From Nitratireductor sp. (GTDB taxonomy: Bacteria > Pseudomonadota > Alphaproteobacteria > Rhizobiales > Rhizobiaceae), in NCBI RefSeq assembly GCF_017794765.1, contig NZ_CP051236.1:2497547-2561546 (forward strand): a stretch of DNA of 64,000 nt. Reading direction: 5' to 3'. A model generated the notes under the pieces. It was not told the origin of the DNA. It did not search any database and worked only from the letters and a program-made list of their open reading frames with translations. How positions within the stretch are numbered: the first letter of the stretch is position 1; each line of letters opens with the position of its first letter. Both the position numbers and the translations under genes were made by a program. Below, one piece after another: positions 9,454-20,867 of the stretch.

Positions 9454-10336
9454 TAAACAACCGGTTCTGCCGGAGGCCTCCCGCATCGCGGTTGTGGCCG
9501 GCAGCGGAGCACTGCCACGGGATGTGGTCCGCACTCTCGTTAAGGGCGGGCACAGGCCGATTGTCATTGCCATTGAAGGTGAAGCAGACTGGCTCGGTGG
9601 CGAGAATGTCGCCGAGTTCGACCTTTGGCCAGCCCCCGCCGAACGCTTGGCATTGTTCCTGCCAAAGCTGCAACGCGCCGGCGTGACGCATCTCGTGCTT
9701 GCCGGAGGCGTGAGCCGCCGGCCGCCCATTGTGAAAGTCAGGTTGGGATGGGACGTTTTTCGCGCTCTTCCCAAACTCGTGACCGCTTACGCGAAAGGGG
9801 ACGACGGGCTCCTGCGCGCCGTGATAGCGTATATAGAATCCAGGGGAATTCGCGTGTTGGGCGCGCATGAGATTGCGCCGGAGCTTCTCGCGCCGGAAGG
9901 TGTAATGACCCGCATCAGCCCGAAAGCATCGGACAGAATGGATCTGCAGGCCGCCTATGAGGCAGCCCGGGTGATCGGTTCGCTCGACATCGGTCAGGCG
10001 GCGATCGCTGTGGGCGGCCGGGCTGTGGCTCTGGAAGGGATTGAAGGAACTGCAGGGTTGCTTGAGCGTATGCAAGGCATGCGCCACCATGGTCGCCTTG
10101 CGGGAAAGACGGGTGGAGCACTTGTGAAATGCGCCAAGCCGGATCAGGAAAAACGCGCCGACATGCCGACCATCGGCCCTGACACGATAAAGGCGGCACA
10201 TGCTGCCGGGCTCGCCGGTGTCGGGGTCGAGGCCGGACGCTCGCTGATTCTTGATTATGCGACCACGGTCAGACTGGCAGACGAGCACGGCCTGTTCGTG
10301 ATCGGACTTGATCCGGAGGCGAAGGATGAACGCTGA
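9437..10336 (+). CDS. lpxI: UDP-2,3-diacylglucosamine diphosphatase LpxI
   Basis: Cleaves UDP-2,3-diacylglucosamine to lipid X plus UMP. Alphaproteobacteria use this LpxI (former DUF1009) family instead of the unrelated LpxH. Recognised by the opening SRIAVVAGSGALPRDVV, the later KASDRMDLQAA segment, and its place between lpxA and lpxB. The frame is open from 9365, deep inside lpxA. The ATGs at 9437 and 9440, next to a GAGG, give the usual length near 299 residues, so the start is slightly uncertain. Overlaps both lpxA (17 bases) and lpxB (11 bases). Confidence 0.9.
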   Translation: MMIQADKQPVLPEASRIAVVAGSGALPRDVVRTLVKGGHRPIVIAIEGEADWLGGENVAEFDLWPAPAERLALFLPKLQRAGVTHLVLAGGVSRRPPIVKVRLGWDVFRALPKLVTAYAKGDDGLLRAVIAYIESRGIRVLGAHEIAPELLAPEGVMTRISPKASDRMDLQAAYEAARVIGSLDIGQAAIAVGGRAVALEGIEGTAGLLERMQGMRHHGRLAGKTGGALVKCAKPDQEKRADMPTIGPDTIKAAHAAGLAGVGVEAGRSLILDYATTVRLADEHGLFVIGLDPEAKDER

Positions 10337-11501
10337 TCGCCGCCCTTTGAGGATTGCCATTATCGCCGGTGAGGAATCCGGGGATCTTCTGGGGGCAGAC
10401 CTCATAGAGGCGCTGAGCAGGATGAGCGGGGCGAATGTCGAGCTTATGGGGGTTGGGGGGCGAGGACTCATCGCGCACGGTCTGGACTCGATTTTTGATG
10501 CCCAAGAAATCGCCCTGATGGGGATCAGCGCCATTGTGCGCGACCTGCCCAGACTAATACGCCGCATCGGCCAGACGGCAAAGGCCATTGCTGACGCAGA
10601 GCCCGACTGCCTGATCACCATCGACAGTCCGGAGTTCAGCCTCCGCGTCGCAAAGAAGGTGCGCGCGCTCGCACCCTCCATCCCGATTATCCACTACGTG
10701 TGTCCAAGCGTTTGGGCGTGGCGGCCGGGAAGGGCGCCTGCCATGCGCCCGCATGTCGACGAGGTTCTCTGCCTTTTGCCGTTCGAACCGGCGGAACTGG
10801 AACGGCTCGGCGGCCCGACCGGCACCTTCGTGGGCCATCGCCTGGCAAGCGAGCCGAATATTCTGGCTGCGGCGCAGGCGCATCTGTCAGGGGCGGCCAA
10901 AGCGTCTGACGGGCAGCGGTCCCTGCTTCTCCTGCCTGGATCACGCCGTGGCGAGGTCTCGCGTCTTCTCCAGCCTTTTGGAGAAACCGTGCGCCACCTT
11001 CATGACGCCGGTCACGACTTCCGTGTGGTGATGCCCACCGTTCCGCACGTTTCGTCCATGATCGAGGCTGCGGTGAAGGACTGGCCCCAAAAACCCGAGA
11101 TCATCCTCGATCACGAGCGCAAATGGCAGGCCTTCGCCGAGGCAGATGCAGCACTGGCGTGTTCAGGAACCGTCTCTCTGGAGCTGGCTCTCGCGCGCGT
11201 GCCGACGATCCTTTGCTACAAGACGGATTTCGCGGCGCGCGCGCTCATTCCGCTGATCACGGTGTGGTCTGCGGCCCTGCCGAATCTGATCGCCGGTTGG
11301 CCGGTCGTGCCTGAACATTTCAATCAATATATCCGGCCGTCATATCTCGCCCGTCAGGTCACGACATTGTGGGACGAAAAGCCCGCGCGCGCCGCACAGA
11401 TGTCCGGTTTCCAGGAAATCGCCGACGCTCTGGCTACAGAAAGACCCTCCGGCGAGATCGCCGCGCAGGTGGTGCTCCGGCACATCGCACGCGCCGCCTG
11501 A
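10326..11501 (+). CDS. lpxB: Lipid-A-disaccharide synthase
   Basis: GT19 glycosyltransferase joining lipid X and UDP-diacylglucosamine into the lipid A disaccharide, at the inner membrane surface. The 391-residue product opens with the family's IAGEESGDLLGADL, and has the central HYVCPSVWAWRPGRA and the C-terminal LACSGTVSLELAL motif. ATG 10326 follows a purine-rich site and overlaps lpxI by 11 bases; a further in-frame ATG at 10308 is less likely. Last gene of the lipid A operon, followed by a bidirectional terminator facing gltA. Confidence 0.95.
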   Translation: MNADRRPLRIAIIAGEESGDLLGADLIEALSRMSGANVELMGVGGRGLIAHGLDSIFDAQEIALMGISAIVRDLPRLIRRIGQTAKAIADAEPDCLITIDSPEFSLRVAKKVRALAPSIPIIHYVCPSVWAWRPGRAPAMRPHVDEVLCLLPFEPAELERLGGPTGTFVGHRLASEPNILAAAQAHLSGAAKASDGQRSLLLLPGSRRGEVSRLLQPFGETVRHLHDAGHDFRVVMPTVPHVSSMIEAAVKDWPQKPEIILDHERKWQAFAEADAALACSGTVSLELALARVPTILCYKTDFAARALIPLITVWSAALPNLIAGWPVVPEHFNQYIRPSYLARQVTTLWDEKPARAAQMSGFQEIADALATERPSGEIAAQVVLRHIARAA

Positions 11502-11514
11502 ACCAGACCCGCAT

Positions 11515-11550
11515 AAAAAAAAGCCCCGCCTATGACAGCGGGGCATTTTT
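11515..11550. terminator. Bidirectional intrinsic terminator between lpxB and gltA
   Basis: A run of A residues, then GCCCCGC (11523-11529), an eight-base loop, GCGGGGC (11538-11544) and ATTTTT. The flanking A and T runs allow termination from either side, which suits the convergent lpxB and gltA genes. Confidence 0.9.
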
Positions 11551-11565
11551 GTCGTCGATCAGAGC

Positions 11566-12861
11566 TTAGCGCTTGGCGATCGGCACATAGTCGCGCTGGG
11601 TTGCGCCCGTGTAGAGCTGGCGCGGGCGACCGATCTTCTGCTTCGGATCCTCAATCATCTCTTTCCACTGGGCGATCCAGCCGACGGTGCGCGCGAGCGC
11701 AAAAAGCACCGTGAACATGGTGGTGGGGAAACCCAGTGCCTTCAGCGTGATGCCGGAATAGAAGTCGATGTTCGGGTATAGCTTCTTCTCGATGAAGTAC
11801 TCATCTGTCAGCGCGATACGCTCCAGCTCCATGGCGATGTCGAGCTGCGGATCGTCCTTGATGCCCAGTTCGCTTAACACCTCGTGGCAGGTCTTCTGCA
11901 TGATCTTCGCGCGCGGGTCGTAGTTCTTGTAGACCCGGTGGCCAAAGCCCATGAGGCGGAATGGATCGTTCTTGTCCTTGGCGCGATCAATGAACTCGGG
12001 AATGCGATCGACCGAACCGATTTCGTCCAGCATGTTGAGCGCCGCCTCGTTTGCGCCCCCATGGGCAGGGCCCCACAGGCAGGCGATGCCAGCGGCGATG
12101 CAGGCAAACGGATTGGCGCCGGAAGAGCCGGCCAGACGCACCGTCGAGGTGGAAGCGTTCTGCTCGTGGTCGGCATGCAGGATGAAAATCCGCTCCATGG
12201 CGCGCGCCAGAACCGGGTTCACCTTGTATTCCTCGCACGGGACCGAGAAGCACATGTGCAGGAAGTTCGCCGCATAGCCGAGGTCGTTCTTCGGATAAAC
12301 GAAGGGCTGCCCGACGTGATACTTGTAGGCCATCGCCGCAATGGTCGGCATTTTCGCGATCATGCGCAGGCTAGCCACCATGCGCTGATGCGGGTCGGAA
12401 ATATCCGTGGAATCGTGATAGAATGCCGACATGGCGCCCACCACACCGCACATAACCGCCATCGGGTGCGCGTCACGGCGAAAACCGGTGAAGAAGCGAT
12501 TCATCTGCTCATGCACCATTGTGTGGTGCGTCACGCGGTAGTCGAAATCCTCCTTCTGCGCCTTGGTTGGCAGTTCGCCATAAAGCAGCAGATAGCAGGT
12601 CTCCAGAAAATCGCCGTGCTCGGCCAGTTGCTCAATCGGATAGCCGCGGTGGAGAAGGATGCCTTCATCGCCGTCAATATAGGTGATCTTCGATTCGCAG
12701 CTTGCCGTGGAGGTGAAGCCCGGATCGTAAGTGAACATCCCGGTGTCTTTGTAGAGCGAGGTGATGTTGACGACATCCGGGCCCACGCTACCCTTCAAAA
12801 TCTCGAATTCGTGCCCGTTTTCCTGGCCGCCAATTTCCAGCTTCGCAGTTGGTTTGGTCAT
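11566..12861 (-). CDS. gltA: Citrate synthase
   Basis: Condenses acetyl-CoA with oxaloacetate at entry to the TCA cycle. The 431-residue length and N-terminal beta domain match the hexameric, NADH-sensitive type II enzymes of Gram-negative bacteria. Visible motifs include the active-site [13 protein letters not shown], and the [20 protein letters not shown] segment. The frame continues three codons upstream, but ATG 12861 follows GAGAGGTGA and gives the usual [10 protein letters not shown] start. It lies downstream of gltX on the same strand but has a 195-base leader with its own likely promoter. Confidence 0.96.
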   Translation of the reverse strand: MTKPTAKLEIGGQENGHEFEILKGSVGPDVVNITSLYKDTGMFTYDPGFTSTASCESKITYIDGDEGILLHRGYPIEQLAEHGDFLETCYLLLYGELPTKAQKEDFDYRVTHHTMVHEQMNRFFTGFRRDAHPMAVMCGVVGAMSAFYHDSTDISDPHQRMVASLRMIAKMPTIAAMAYKYHVGQPFVYPKNDLGYAANFLHMCFSVPCEEYKVNPVLARAMERIFILHADHEQNASTSTVRLAGSSGANPFACIAAGIACLWGPAHGGANEAALNMLDEIGSVDRIPEFIDRAKDKNDPFRLMGFGHRVYKNYDPRAKIMQKTCHEVLSELGIKDDPQLDIAMELERIALTDEYFIEKKLYPNIDFYSGITLKALGFPTTMFTVLFALARTVGWIAQWKEMIEDPKQKIGRPRQLYTGATQRDYVPIAKR

Positions 12862-12942
12862 CGCAATCACCTCTCACTTCAAGGAACTTGGCGCCAGAAA
12901 ACTGTCGCCCAAACAATATTGCCGGCGGTCGAGCGCGCGAAA

Positions 12943-12971
12943 TAGCTAACGCATTTCCCCCGTGGTGCCAA
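12943..12971 (-). promoter_or_regulatory. Candidate sigma-70 promoter for gltA
   Basis: On the minus strand: TTGGCA (12971-12966), a 17-base spacer, then TAGCTA (12948-12943), about 80 bases upstream of the gltA start. The fit to the consensus is fair and was found by eye only. Confidence 0.4.
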
Positions 12972-13056
12972 GCGCGTGCAGCATCTGAATATTGCAGTGC
13001 AGCACACCCCTGGTGATCAAACCCAGTCCGCAAGCCTGATCCTCTGCGGGACGAAG

Positions 13057-14478
13057 CTAGGCAGCCTGATCGCGGATTCGCGCCAAACTCTCCTCTCGCC
13101 CAAGAACGGAAAGAACATCGAAGATGCCTGGCGATGTGGTGCGCCCGACGAGCGCTGCCCTCAACGGTTGGGCGACTTTGCCAAGCTTGCGTTCGGTCTG
13201 TTCCGCGAAAGCGCGGACAGCTGCTTCGATATTCGCAAGGGTCCAATCGTCGACATTTTGCAATACGGGAAGAATTTCCGCAAGCAGTTGACGCGCATTC
13301 TCATCCAGCAGCTGATCGGCTTTTTCATCGATTGAGAGCGGTCTTTCCGCGAACAGAAAGCCCGCGCTATCAACAAGTTCAACCAAGGTTTTGGCGCGCT
13401 CTTTCAAGCCCGGAAGAGCCTGTAAAAACTGGTCTTTCCGCGTCTCGTCCAGAGCGTCGAGGAGTGCTTTTCCTCCTTCGAGATACGGCAGTGTATCGAT
13501 CAGAATGTCGAGCAACCTTGCATCGTCCATCTGCCGCATATGCACGCCGTTGAGCGCTTCCAGCTTCTGGAAGTCGAAGCGTGCGGCGCCCTTGTTCACG
13601 TCGGTGATGTCGAACCAGCGAATCATGTCTTCGTCGGACATGATCTCGTCGTCTCCATGGCTCCAGCCCAATCGTGCCAGATAGTTGCGCAAGGCCGAGG
13701 GAAGGTAACCCATCTCCCTATAAGCCTCGACGCCCAGCGCGCCATGCCGTTTGGAGAGTTTCGCGCCGTCTGGCCCATGAATAAGCGGGATATGGGCCAT
13801 CACCGGCACCTCCCAGCCCATGGCCCTGTAGATCACTGTCTGGCGTGCGGCATTGGTCAGATGATCGTCGCCGCGGATGATGTGTGTGACGCCCATATCA
13901 TGGTCGTCCACCACCACGGCATGCATGTATGTGGGGGATCCATCGGAACGCAGGATAATGAAATCGTCGAGATCCTTGTTGGGAAAGCGCACCATGCCCT
14001 GCACCTGATCCTCGACGACGGTTTCCCCGTCTTGCGGTGTCTTGATACGGATGACCGGCTTGATCCCTTCAGGAGCCTCCGACGGATCACGGTCACGCCA
14101 GGTACCGTCATAGCGGGGTGGGCGCCCCTCGGCGCGCGCCTTCTCACGCATCGCTTCCAGCTCTTCGGGCGAGCTGTAGCAGTAGTAGGCTTCTCCCTTG
14201 GCAACGAGCTCCTCCGCGACCGCGCGGTGCCGGTCTGCCCGCGCAAACTGGGAGACAGGCTCGCCATCGCAATCGAGTCCGAGCCAGGCAAGCCCGTCGA
14301 GGATTGCGGCGGTGGCCTCTTCGGTCGAACGCTGCCGGTCGGTGTCTTCGATGCGCAACAGCATTTTCCCGCCGGTATGGCGCGCATAAAGCCAGTTGAA
14401 TAGGGCCGTTCGCGCACCGCCGATGTGCAAATATCCGGTGGGTGAGGGCGCAAAGCGCGTGACGACGGGTCTGCTCAT
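13057..14478 (-). CDS. gltX: Glutamyl-tRNA synthetase
   Basis: Class I synthetase charging tRNA-Glu. The 473-residue protein has the HIGH-type signature [19 protein letters not shown] at the N-terminus and the KMSKS-type GAKLSKRHG near residue 245, followed by the helical anticodon-binding half. Rhizobia often carry two GltX paralogues, one of which may also charge tRNA-Gln before amidation; the sequence alone does not show which this is. It is divergent from comEC across 109 bases. Confidence 0.94.
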   Translation of the reverse strand: MSRPVVTRFAPSPTGYLHIGGARTALFNWLYARHTGGKMLLRIEDTDRQRSTEEATAAILDGLAWLGLDCDGEPVSQFARADRHRAVAEELVAKGEAYYCYSSPEELEAMREKARAEGRPPRYDGTWRDRDPSEAPEGIKPVIRIKTPQDGETVVEDQVQGMVRFPNKDLDDFIILRSDGSPTYMHAVVVDDHDMGVTHIIRGDDHLTNAARQTVIYRAMGWEVPVMAHIPLIHGPDGAKLSKRHGALGVEAYREMGYLPSALRNYLARLGWSHGDDEIMSDEDMIRWFDITDVNKGAARFDFQKLEALNGVHMRQMDDARLLDILIDTLPYLEGGKALLDALDETRKDQFLQALPGLKERAKTLVELVDSAGFLFAERPLSIDEKADQLLDENARQLLAEILPVLQNVDDWTLANIEAAVRAFAEQTERKLGKVAQPLRAALVGRTTSPGIFDVLSVLGREESLARIRDQAA

Positions 14479-14587
14479 GAATCTATCCCGGGATTTGATG
14501 CGGTCTCACGGCCTTTTGAAAGGTATGCGATACCGCAGGTGGTCTTTGGCTGGCTGTCATGTAGCATAGAACGGTCGGGGCGCAAGC

Positions 14588-17029
14588 ATGGCACGGGGAG
14601 GCCAGGCGATGGGGGGCGAACTGGCGGTTGCAGAGAGCGACGAGCGGGCCCAGTTCGCTGTCGGCGCGCAAACGCCGGAAGCTGAAGACGCAACACAGAG
14701 CATTGGAGTGTGGCCGGCGCGCCCCGTGTATGCGCCGGTTGCAGCACGAAAGCTCGTTTTGCTCGCCCCGCTCTGGCAGACGTGGAGTGCAGGGATACAC
14801 GCTGCACTCTCGCAGGAATCATCTAGAGGCACGCTGTTCCTTTGGCTCCCTGTCCTGCTTGGCGGCGGCGCACTTGCATATTTCGCATTGCCGGTCGAAC
14901 CGCCAGCCTATGCTGTCGTCAGCGGTCTGCTCGCGCTCACCCTTGTGGCTTTCCTGGCGTCGGGAAAACCTGTTCTTCGTGTCGCCGCCCTTGCCGCATT
15001 GATCGTTCTTCTCGGGCTTTCATGCGCGAAGGTCGAAACCTGGCGGGCCGCCACACCCATGCTCGGTGCCGACGTGACGACGCGGCTTACGGCCCGCGTG
15101 GTCAGCATTGAGCCGCGAGCGAACGGGCGCTCTCGTTTGACCGTGGATGTGGTTGCCACCGAACGCCCGCACTTGCGCTATGCGCCGGAGCGCGCGCGTT
15201 TGTCGGCACGCTCCATCCCAGACGGATTGAGCCCGGGCGATGGAGTTCAGGGCCTCGTGCGCCTCATGACACCCTCGGGTCCGGTGCGCCCGCACGCCTA
15301 CGATTTTTCGTTTGAGAGCTATTTTGACGGCCTCGGGGCTGTGGGCTTTTTCATGCGGGAGCCGGAGCGTGTCGAGATCGACCGGCCATTCGGAAGAGCG
15401 AAGTGGGCTTTATCCACGCTCCAGGGATTGCGGGAGTCTCTTGCCGAGAGACTTCGCAGCCGGGTGGGAGGAGCGGAAGGAGAGGTGGCTGCGGCGCTGA
15501 TTACCGGGATGAGAGGGGGCATACCGGAACATTACAATGAAGATCTGCGTCGGGCCGGATTGGCGCATGTTCTTGCCATTTCGGGGCTGCACATGGCACT
15601 CGCGGCCTTCACGATAATTGGCGCTGCAAGGCTGGGCTTCGCGTTGTTCCCCGGTTTTTCTTCGCGTCATCCGGTGCGCAAATACGCAGCGGCTGTCGCC
15701 CTGCTTGTCTGTTTCTTCTATTTGCTCGTCTCCGGTGGCGGTGTGGCGGCTCAGCGCAGCTTTCTCATGCTCGCGGTCATGCTCCTGGCCCTGTTGTTCG
15801 ATCGCGCTGCTTTAACCATGCGCAACCTGGCTGTTGCGGCCCTGATCGTGATTGTCACGACGCCCCACGAAGTCGTGGGACCGGGCTTCCAGATGTCTTT
15901 TTCGGCAACTGCGGCACTCATCGCCGGCTATGCGGCGTGGAATGCGCACCGCGCCAAACGGCTCTCCCGAAAACCGTATGTGGAGCGGAAAGGCACTGCG
16001 AGGCTCGTCCATCTCATCTTCATCTCTATCGGCGGTATCGCGCTCACATCGCTGATCGCCGGGACAGCGACAACCCTCTATGGTGTGTGGCATTTCCAGC
16101 GGGCATCGCCACTTGCTCTTGGAGCCAACCTGGCGGCAATGCCCGTGGTTTCTCTGGTGGTGATGCCTTCGGCCGTGGCGGCGATAGCCACAATGCCGCT
16201 CAACCTTGATGGATGGCCATTGGCCTTGATGGGGTGGGGTATCTCGACGGTCATGGGCATCGCCCGGTGGTTTTCTGAGCAAACCCCCTTCGATGCGACC
16301 GGCGCGATACCACTCTCCGCCACGCTGAGCCTGACCGCTGCGCTTGCAATCCTCACCATGACAACGACCAGACTGCGGTTGGCTGCGCTGCCCTTTCTTG
16401 TGTTGGGGCTCATCCTCGTTTCAGCGCGCGGTCTGCCTGATGTTTTCGTATCCGAAGATGCGCGACTGGTGGCTGTGCGCGCGCACGATGGCGCCCTTAC
16501 AGTCAACCGCAAGAGACCCAACGCGTTTTCTCTGGAAAACTGGCTGCGAGCTGCCGGAACAGAAGCAGTCCGCAAACCGGAAGTGTTGAGAGGAGCGGGG
16601 ACGGCCGCGCTCCTCGCCCGGGCGACGACAAATCACTTTCTGTGCAACGATGCTTTCTGCGTGCTGCGCCATGAACGTGGAGCGATCATTGCGCATGTGA
16701 TGAAAACCGAGCTGCCCACGTCCCGCCTGCTTCTTCATGAACTGTGTGGGGCCACGGATCTCATCGTCATCAATGATGCGCGTATCGATCGACCGTGTAA
16801 GGCCGGTCGTGCACAAACAATCACGGCGCGTACCCTGGCTCGACGGGGGAGCGCCGAGATACGGTTAGGACACAATGGTTCTGATCCGTCCCTGATCAGG
16901 ATTGCTTTTGCGATCAGTGAACCCTATCGACCATGGCATGAGCAGCGCCAGTTTTCACGCGCCGCTCGCGGCCTGGGACCATACAAACGCACCCGGAAAA
17001 CTTCCGGGAAACCCGATAAAAACTCGTAA
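14588..17029 (+). CDS. comEC: ComEC/Rec2-family DNA uptake channel protein
   Basis: Predicted polytopic inner-membrane protein of the family that carries single-stranded DNA across the membrane in natural transformation. The 813 residues have an N-terminal membrane region (about 80-150), a DUF4131-like periplasmic domain, then the competence domain with HVLAISGLHMALAAF and many membrane helices. A short Arg/Lys-rich C-terminal tail follows; no full metallo-beta-lactamase domain is obvious. Start at ATG 14588. A second ATG at 14609 is possible. It stands beside gltX as in other rhizobia, but the lexA gene that usually follows is absent. Presence of comEC does not show that the organism is transformable. 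Confidence 0.88.
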   Translation: MARGGQAMGGELAVAESDERAQFAVGAQTPEAEDATQSIGVWPARPVYAPVAARKLVLLAPLWQTWSAGIHAALSQESSRGTLFLWLPVLLGGGALAYFALPVEPPAYAVVSGLLALTLVAFLASGKPVLRVAALAALIVLLGLSCAKVETWRAATPMLGADVTTRLTARVVSIEPRANGRSRLTVDVVATERPHLRYAPERARLSARSIPDGLSPGDGVQGLVRLMTPSGPVRPHAYDFSFESYFDGLGAVGFFMREPERVEIDRPFGRAKWALSTLQGLRESLAERLRSRVGGAEGEVAAALITGMRGGIPEHYNEDLRRAGLAHVLAISGLHMALAAFTIIGAARLGFALFPGFSSRHPVRKYAAAVALLVCFFYLLVSGGGVAAQRSFLMLAVMLLALLFDRAALTMRNLAVAALIVIVTTPHEVVGPGFQMSFSATAALIAGYAAWNAHRAKRLSRKPYVERKGTARLVHLIFISIGGIALTSLIAGTATTLYGVWHFQRASPLALGANLAAMPVVSLVVMPSAVAAIATMPLNLDGWPLALMGWGISTVMGIARWFSEQTPFDATGAIPLSATLSLTAALAILTMTTTRLRLAALPFLVLGLILVSARGLPDVFVSEDARLVAVRAHDGALTVNRKRPNAFSLENWLRAAGTEAVRKPEVLRGAGTAALLARATTNHFLCNDAFCVLRHERGAIIAHVMKTELPTSRLLLHELCGATDLIVINDARIDRPCKAGRAQTITARTLARRGSAEIRLGHNGSDPSLIRIAFAISEPYRPWHEQRQFSRAARGLGPYKRTRKTSGKPDKNS

Positions 17030-17070
17030 AAAAAACCGAGCCTTAAGTCAAAGATCAAAGGCTTTTATTT
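17028..17070. terminator. Bidirectional terminator between comEC and the DUF72 gene
   Basis: An A-rich run, AGCCTT (17039-17044), a loop, AAGGCT (17058-17063), then TTTATTT. It overlaps the 3' end of comEC and could serve both convergent genes. The stem is only six bp, so strength is moderate. Confidence 0.6.
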
Positions 17071-17134
17071 AGCCCGCGCCCCGACCTGTGACCGGTCGCG
17101 CCAAGACTTAAAGAACGGCACTGCCCACGGTGAG

Positions 17135-17935
17135 CTAGCCCGCACGCTCCATGAATGCTCTGGCGGCATGCGGCGCGCGGATCTTTCCTTCATGGATGAA
17201 ATAGACGAACACATCTCGCGGCTCTCTCTCCGGCGTGAAGGCCTGGTCCATGAGAGGCAGGTCGTCTGGCTGGCCGCCCTCGGCCCAAAGCTTCGCGCGC
17301 TTGACCCATGCATCAAGCTCTGTGGGAGCATAAGCTGTCGGAATATCGTCCTCGCCGCGCTGAAGACGGGCATAAACGAAATCACCGGTCACATCGGCGA
17401 CTTCCGGATATGTGTTGTGATGCGCATAGCAGATCGCGGCACCATACTTGCGCACGAGTTGAGGAAACTCCGGCGTACAGAAGGTCTCGTTGCGCACTTC
17501 CAGAACGTGTCGGAGCCGAACCCCGTCGCGCTCGGATGGTAGAAGCTGCAGAAATCCCTCAAAATCCTCCGGGTCGAACTTTTTGGTAGGAGCGAACTGC
17601 CAGACGAGCGGGCCGAGCTTCTCCCCGATCTCGGAAATGCCTGAGCCAAGAAATTTCTCAAGAGATTCAGATGCTTCCGAAAGCACCTTACGGTTCGTCA
17701 CAAAGCGGTTGCCTTTGAGTGAAAACACAAACCCTTCCGGCGCCTCACTCGCCCATTTGGCATAGGTCGCCGGTTTCTGGCTGCCGTAATAGGTGCCGTT
17801 CACCTCGATCGTTGGCACCTGTCGTGAGGCATATTCGAGCTGCCGCTTCTTTGGCAGGTCATCCGGGTAGAATGTTCCTTCCCAAGGCTGAAACGTCCAG
17901 CCGCCCATGCCCGCGCGAATGGTGCCAGTAGTCAT
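17135..17935 (-). CDS. DUF72 family protein
   Basis: A 266-residue member of DUF72 (YecE-like), a TIM-barrel-fold family of unknown biochemical role. Seen features are the opening IRAGMGGWTFQPWEGTFYP, the EVNGTYYGSQKP segment, FVFSLKGNRFVTN, and LGPLVWQFAPTKKF, all typical of the family. It lies eight bases downstream of uvrA on the same strand and is likely co-transcribed with it. This placement hints at but does not prove a link to DNA damage. No catalytic activity can be assigned. Confidence 0.85.
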   Translation of the reverse strand: MTTGTIRAGMGGWTFQPWEGTFYPDDLPKKRQLEYASRQVPTIEVNGTYYGSQKPATYAKWASEAPEGFVFSLKGNRFVTNRKVLSEASESLEKFLGSGISEIGEKLGPLVWQFAPTKKFDPEDFEGFLQLLPSERDGVRLRHVLEVRNETFCTPEFPQLVRKYGAAICYAHHNTYPEVADVTGDFVYARLQRGEDDIPTAYAPTELDAWVKRAKLWAEGGQPDDLPLMDQAFTPEREPRDVFVYFIHEGKIRAPHAARAFMERAG

Positions 17936-17942
17936 GGGTCTC

Positions 17943-20867
17943 TTACTCCGCTGCCTGTGCCTTGCCCGCAGGCCGGCGCTCGAGAAGTTCTTTGAGGAAT
18001 TTGCCGGTGTAGCTGCGCGGTTCCGCCATGATGTCGTCTATGGAGCCCGAGGCAACCAGTTCGCCGCCGCCATCGCCGCCCTCCGGTCCAAGATCGAGAA
18101 TCCAGTCGGCGGTCTTGATGACTTCCAGATTGTGTTCGATCACGACGACCGTGTTGCCCTGATCGACCAGCTCATGCAGCACTTCAAGCAGCTTTGCCAC
18201 ATCATGAAAATGGAGGCCGGTGGTGGGCTCGTCCAGAATGTAGAGCGTGCGTCCAGTGGCCCGTTTCGAGAGCTCCTTGGCGAGCTTGATGCGCTGCGCC
18301 TCACCGCCCGAAAGGGTCGTGGCCTGCTGCCCGATATGGATATAGCCGAGGCCGACACGGGCCAGGGTGACCAGCTTGTCGCGAACGGCGGGCACGGCTG
18401 CGAAAAATTCCACCCCTTCGTCCACCGTCATTTCCAGCACGTCGGCAATAGACTTGCCCTTGAAGGTCACTTCCAGTGTTTCGCGATTGTAGCGCTTGCC
18501 GTGGCAGACATCGCAGGTCACGTAAACATCCGGCAGAAAGTGCATCTCGATCTTGATCACGCCGTCACCCTGGCAGGCCTCGCAGCGACCGCCCTTGACG
18601 TTGAACGAAAAGCGTCCGGGCTGGTAGCCACGCGCCTTTGCTTCGGGCAGGCCCGCAAACCAGTCACGGATTGGCGTGAACGCACCGGTATAGGTTGCCG
18701 GGTTGGAGCGCGGGGTCCGTCCGATCGGCGACTGATCGATGTCGATCACCTTGTCGAGATGTTCCAGGCCTTCGATCCTGTCGTGTTCGGCGGGCTGTTC
18801 CCGTGACCCCATGATCCGCCGAGACGCGGCTTTGAAAACCGTCTCGATGAGAAGTGTCGACTTGCCGCCGCCCGAAACGCCGGTGACGCAGGCAAACGTG
18901 CCGAGCGGCACTTCCGCCGTCACGTCCTTCAAATTGTTTCCACGCGCCCCCACCACGCGGATACGCCGCTTCTTGGGGATTTCCCGGCGCTGCTCGGGCA
19001 TCTTGATCCCCATCGCACCGGTCAGATACTTGCCGGTGACGGAGGCCGGGTTGGCCATGATGTCGCGCGGGGTTCCTTCGGCGATGATCTGTCCGCCATG
19101 AACGCCGGCCGCCGGCCCGATGTCGACCACGTGGTCCGCCGTCAGAATTGCATCCTCGTCATGCTCGACCACGATCACCGTGTTGCCGAGGTCACGCAAA
19201 TGCCTGAGTGTTGCCAGAAGCCGGTCATTGTCGCGCTGATGCAGGCCGATGGACGGTTCGTCAAGCACGTAGAGAACCCCCGTCAGACCCGAGCCGATCT
19301 GCGAGGCAAGCCGGATGCGCTGGCTCTCGCCGCCTGACAGCGTGCCCGAATTGCGCGACAGCGTCAGATAGTCGAGCCCCACATCGTTGAGAAAGCGCAG
19401 CCGCTCGCGGATTTCCTTCAGGATACGAACCGCGATCTCGTTCTGCTTGTCGTTGAGACGTTTTGGCAGATCCTCGAACCATGCACCCGCTTTGCGGATC
19501 GACATTTCTGTGACCTGACCGATATGCAGACCGTCGATTTTCACGGCCAGCGCCTCGGGTTTCAGGCGGTGGCCGCCACAGGCCGGGCAGGGGTGGGCCG
19601 ACATGTAGCGCTCGATCTCCTCGCGCATCCAGGCCGATTCCGTCTCCTTCCAGCGACGCTGGAGATTGACCACCACACCCTCAAACGGCTTCGTGGTGCG
19701 ATAGCTGCGCAGGCCGTCATCATAATCGAAAACGATCTTCTTCGACCCCGTGCCGTTCAGGATCGCATCCTGTCCCTCCGCCGGCAGGTCGCGCCAGCGG
19801 TCGCCGACCTTGAAGCCATATTCACGGCCAAGCGCCTCCAGCGTCTGCAGATAATAGGGCGAGGTCGATTTTGCCCAGGGCGCGATCGCGCCTTCGCGCA
19901 GGATCGCATTGTCGTCCGGAACCACCAGGTTCGGATCGATGGCGCGCTGGCTGCCGAGCCCGTCGCAGGTGGGGCAGGCGCCCGCCGGATTGTTGAACGA
20001 AAACAGACGCGGCTCGATCTCCGGGATCGTGAAACCTGATACGGGACAGGCGAACTTTTCCGAAAAGACGACCCGCTCATGCGTCTCGTTCTTTGACTTG
20101 TTCGCCCCACCGCCCCTGGCCGTTGCCTCGTCGGAAAGCGGCTTGTCGGCAAACTCGGCAATTGCCAGTCCTTCGGCAAGCTTCAGACAGGTCTCAAGCG
20201 AGTCGGCAAGGCGTGTCGCCAGGTCATCGCGTACCACGACGCGGTCAACCACCACGTCGATGTCGTGCTTGTATTTCTTGTCGAGCGCCGGCACCTCGGC
20301 AATTTCGTAGAACGTGCCGTCCACCTTGACGCGTTGAAACCCCTTCTTCTGGAGCTCGGCCATTTCCTTGCGATATTCGCCTTTGCGCCCGCGCACGATG
20401 GGGGCGAGAATATAAAGCCGCGTGCCTTCCTCAAGCGCCATCACCCGGTCGACCATCTGGCTGACCGTCTGGCTTTCGATGGGCAGGCCGGTTGCCGGTG
20501 AATAGGGCACGCCCACCCGCGCGAAAAGCAGGCGCATATAGTCATAGATCTCCGTCACCGTACCAACGGTGGAGCGGGGGTTCTTCGACGTTGTCTTCTG
20601 TTCGATGGAAATCGCTGGTGAAAGCCCGTCGATCTGATCCACATCCGGCTTCTGCATCATTTCCAGGAACTGACGCGCATAGGCCGAAAGGCTCTCCACA
20701 TAGCGCCGCTGCCCCTCGGCATAGATCGTATCGAAGGCGAGCGACGACTTTCCCGAACCCGAAAGGCCCGTCATGACGATCAGCTTCTCGCGCGGCAGGT
20801 CGAGATCGACATTCTTCAGATTGTGCTCACGCGCGCCGCGGATGGTAATGAATTTGTGTTCTGGCAT
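17943..20867 (-). CDS. uvrA: Excinuclease ABC subunit A
   Basis: DNA-damage recognition ATPase of nucleotide excision repair; dimerises and loads UvrB. The 974-residue protein has two ABC ATPase modules, each with a Walker A ([10 protein letters not shown] near residue 35; [10 protein letters not shown] in the second half) and a signature LSGGE motif, and Cys-pair zinc modules ([16 protein letters not shown] with CDVCHGKR). The frame is open 30 codons upstream, but ATG 20867 gives the standard [17 protein letters not shown] start. A LexA box lies about 250 bases upstream, so SOS induction is likely. Confidence 0.97.
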   Translation of the reverse strand: MPEHKFITIRGAREHNLKNVDLDLPREKLIVMTGLSGSGKSSLAFDTIYAEGQRRYVESLSAYARQFLEMMQKPDVDQIDGLSPAISIEQKTTSKNPRSTVGTVTEIYDYMRLLFARVGVPYSPATGLPIESQTVSQMVDRVMALEEGTRLYILAPIVRGRKGEYRKEMAELQKKGFQRVKVDGTFYEIAEVPALDKKYKHDIDVVVDRVVVRDDLATRLADSLETCLKLAEGLAIAEFADKPLSDEATARGGGANKSKNETHERVVFSEKFACPVSGFTIPEIEPRLFSFNNPAGACPTCDGLGSQRAIDPNLVVPDDNAILREGAIAPWAKSTSPYYLQTLEALGREYGFKVGDRWRDLPAEGQDAILNGTGSKKIVFDYDDGLRSYRTTKPFEGVVVNLQRRWKETESAWMREEIERYMSAHPCPACGGHRLKPEALAVKIDGLHIGQVTEMSIRKAGAWFEDLPKRLNDKQNEIAVRILKEIRERLRFLNDVGLDYLTLSRNSGTLSGGESQRIRLASQIGSGLTGVLYVLDEPSIGLHQRDNDRLLATLRHLRDLGNTVIVVEHDEDAILTADHVVDIGPAAGVHGGQIIAEGTPRDIMANPASVTGKYLTGAMGIKMPEQRREIPKKRRIRVVGARGNNLKDVTAEVPLGTFACVTGVSGGGKSTLLIETVFKAASRRIMGSREQPAEHDRIEGLEHLDKVIDIDQSPIGRTPRSNPATYTGAFTPIRDWFAGLPEAKARGYQPGRFSFNVKGGRCEACQGDGVIKIEMHFLPDVYVTCDVCHGKRYNRETLEVTFKGKSIADVLEMTVDEGVEFFAAVPAVRDKLVTLARVGLGYIHIGQQATTLSGGEAQRIKLAKELSKRATGRTLYILDEPTTGLHFHDVAKLLEVLHELVDQGNTVVVIEHNLEVIKTADWILDLGPEGGDGGGELVASGSIDDIMAEPRSYTGKFLKELLERRPAGKAQAAE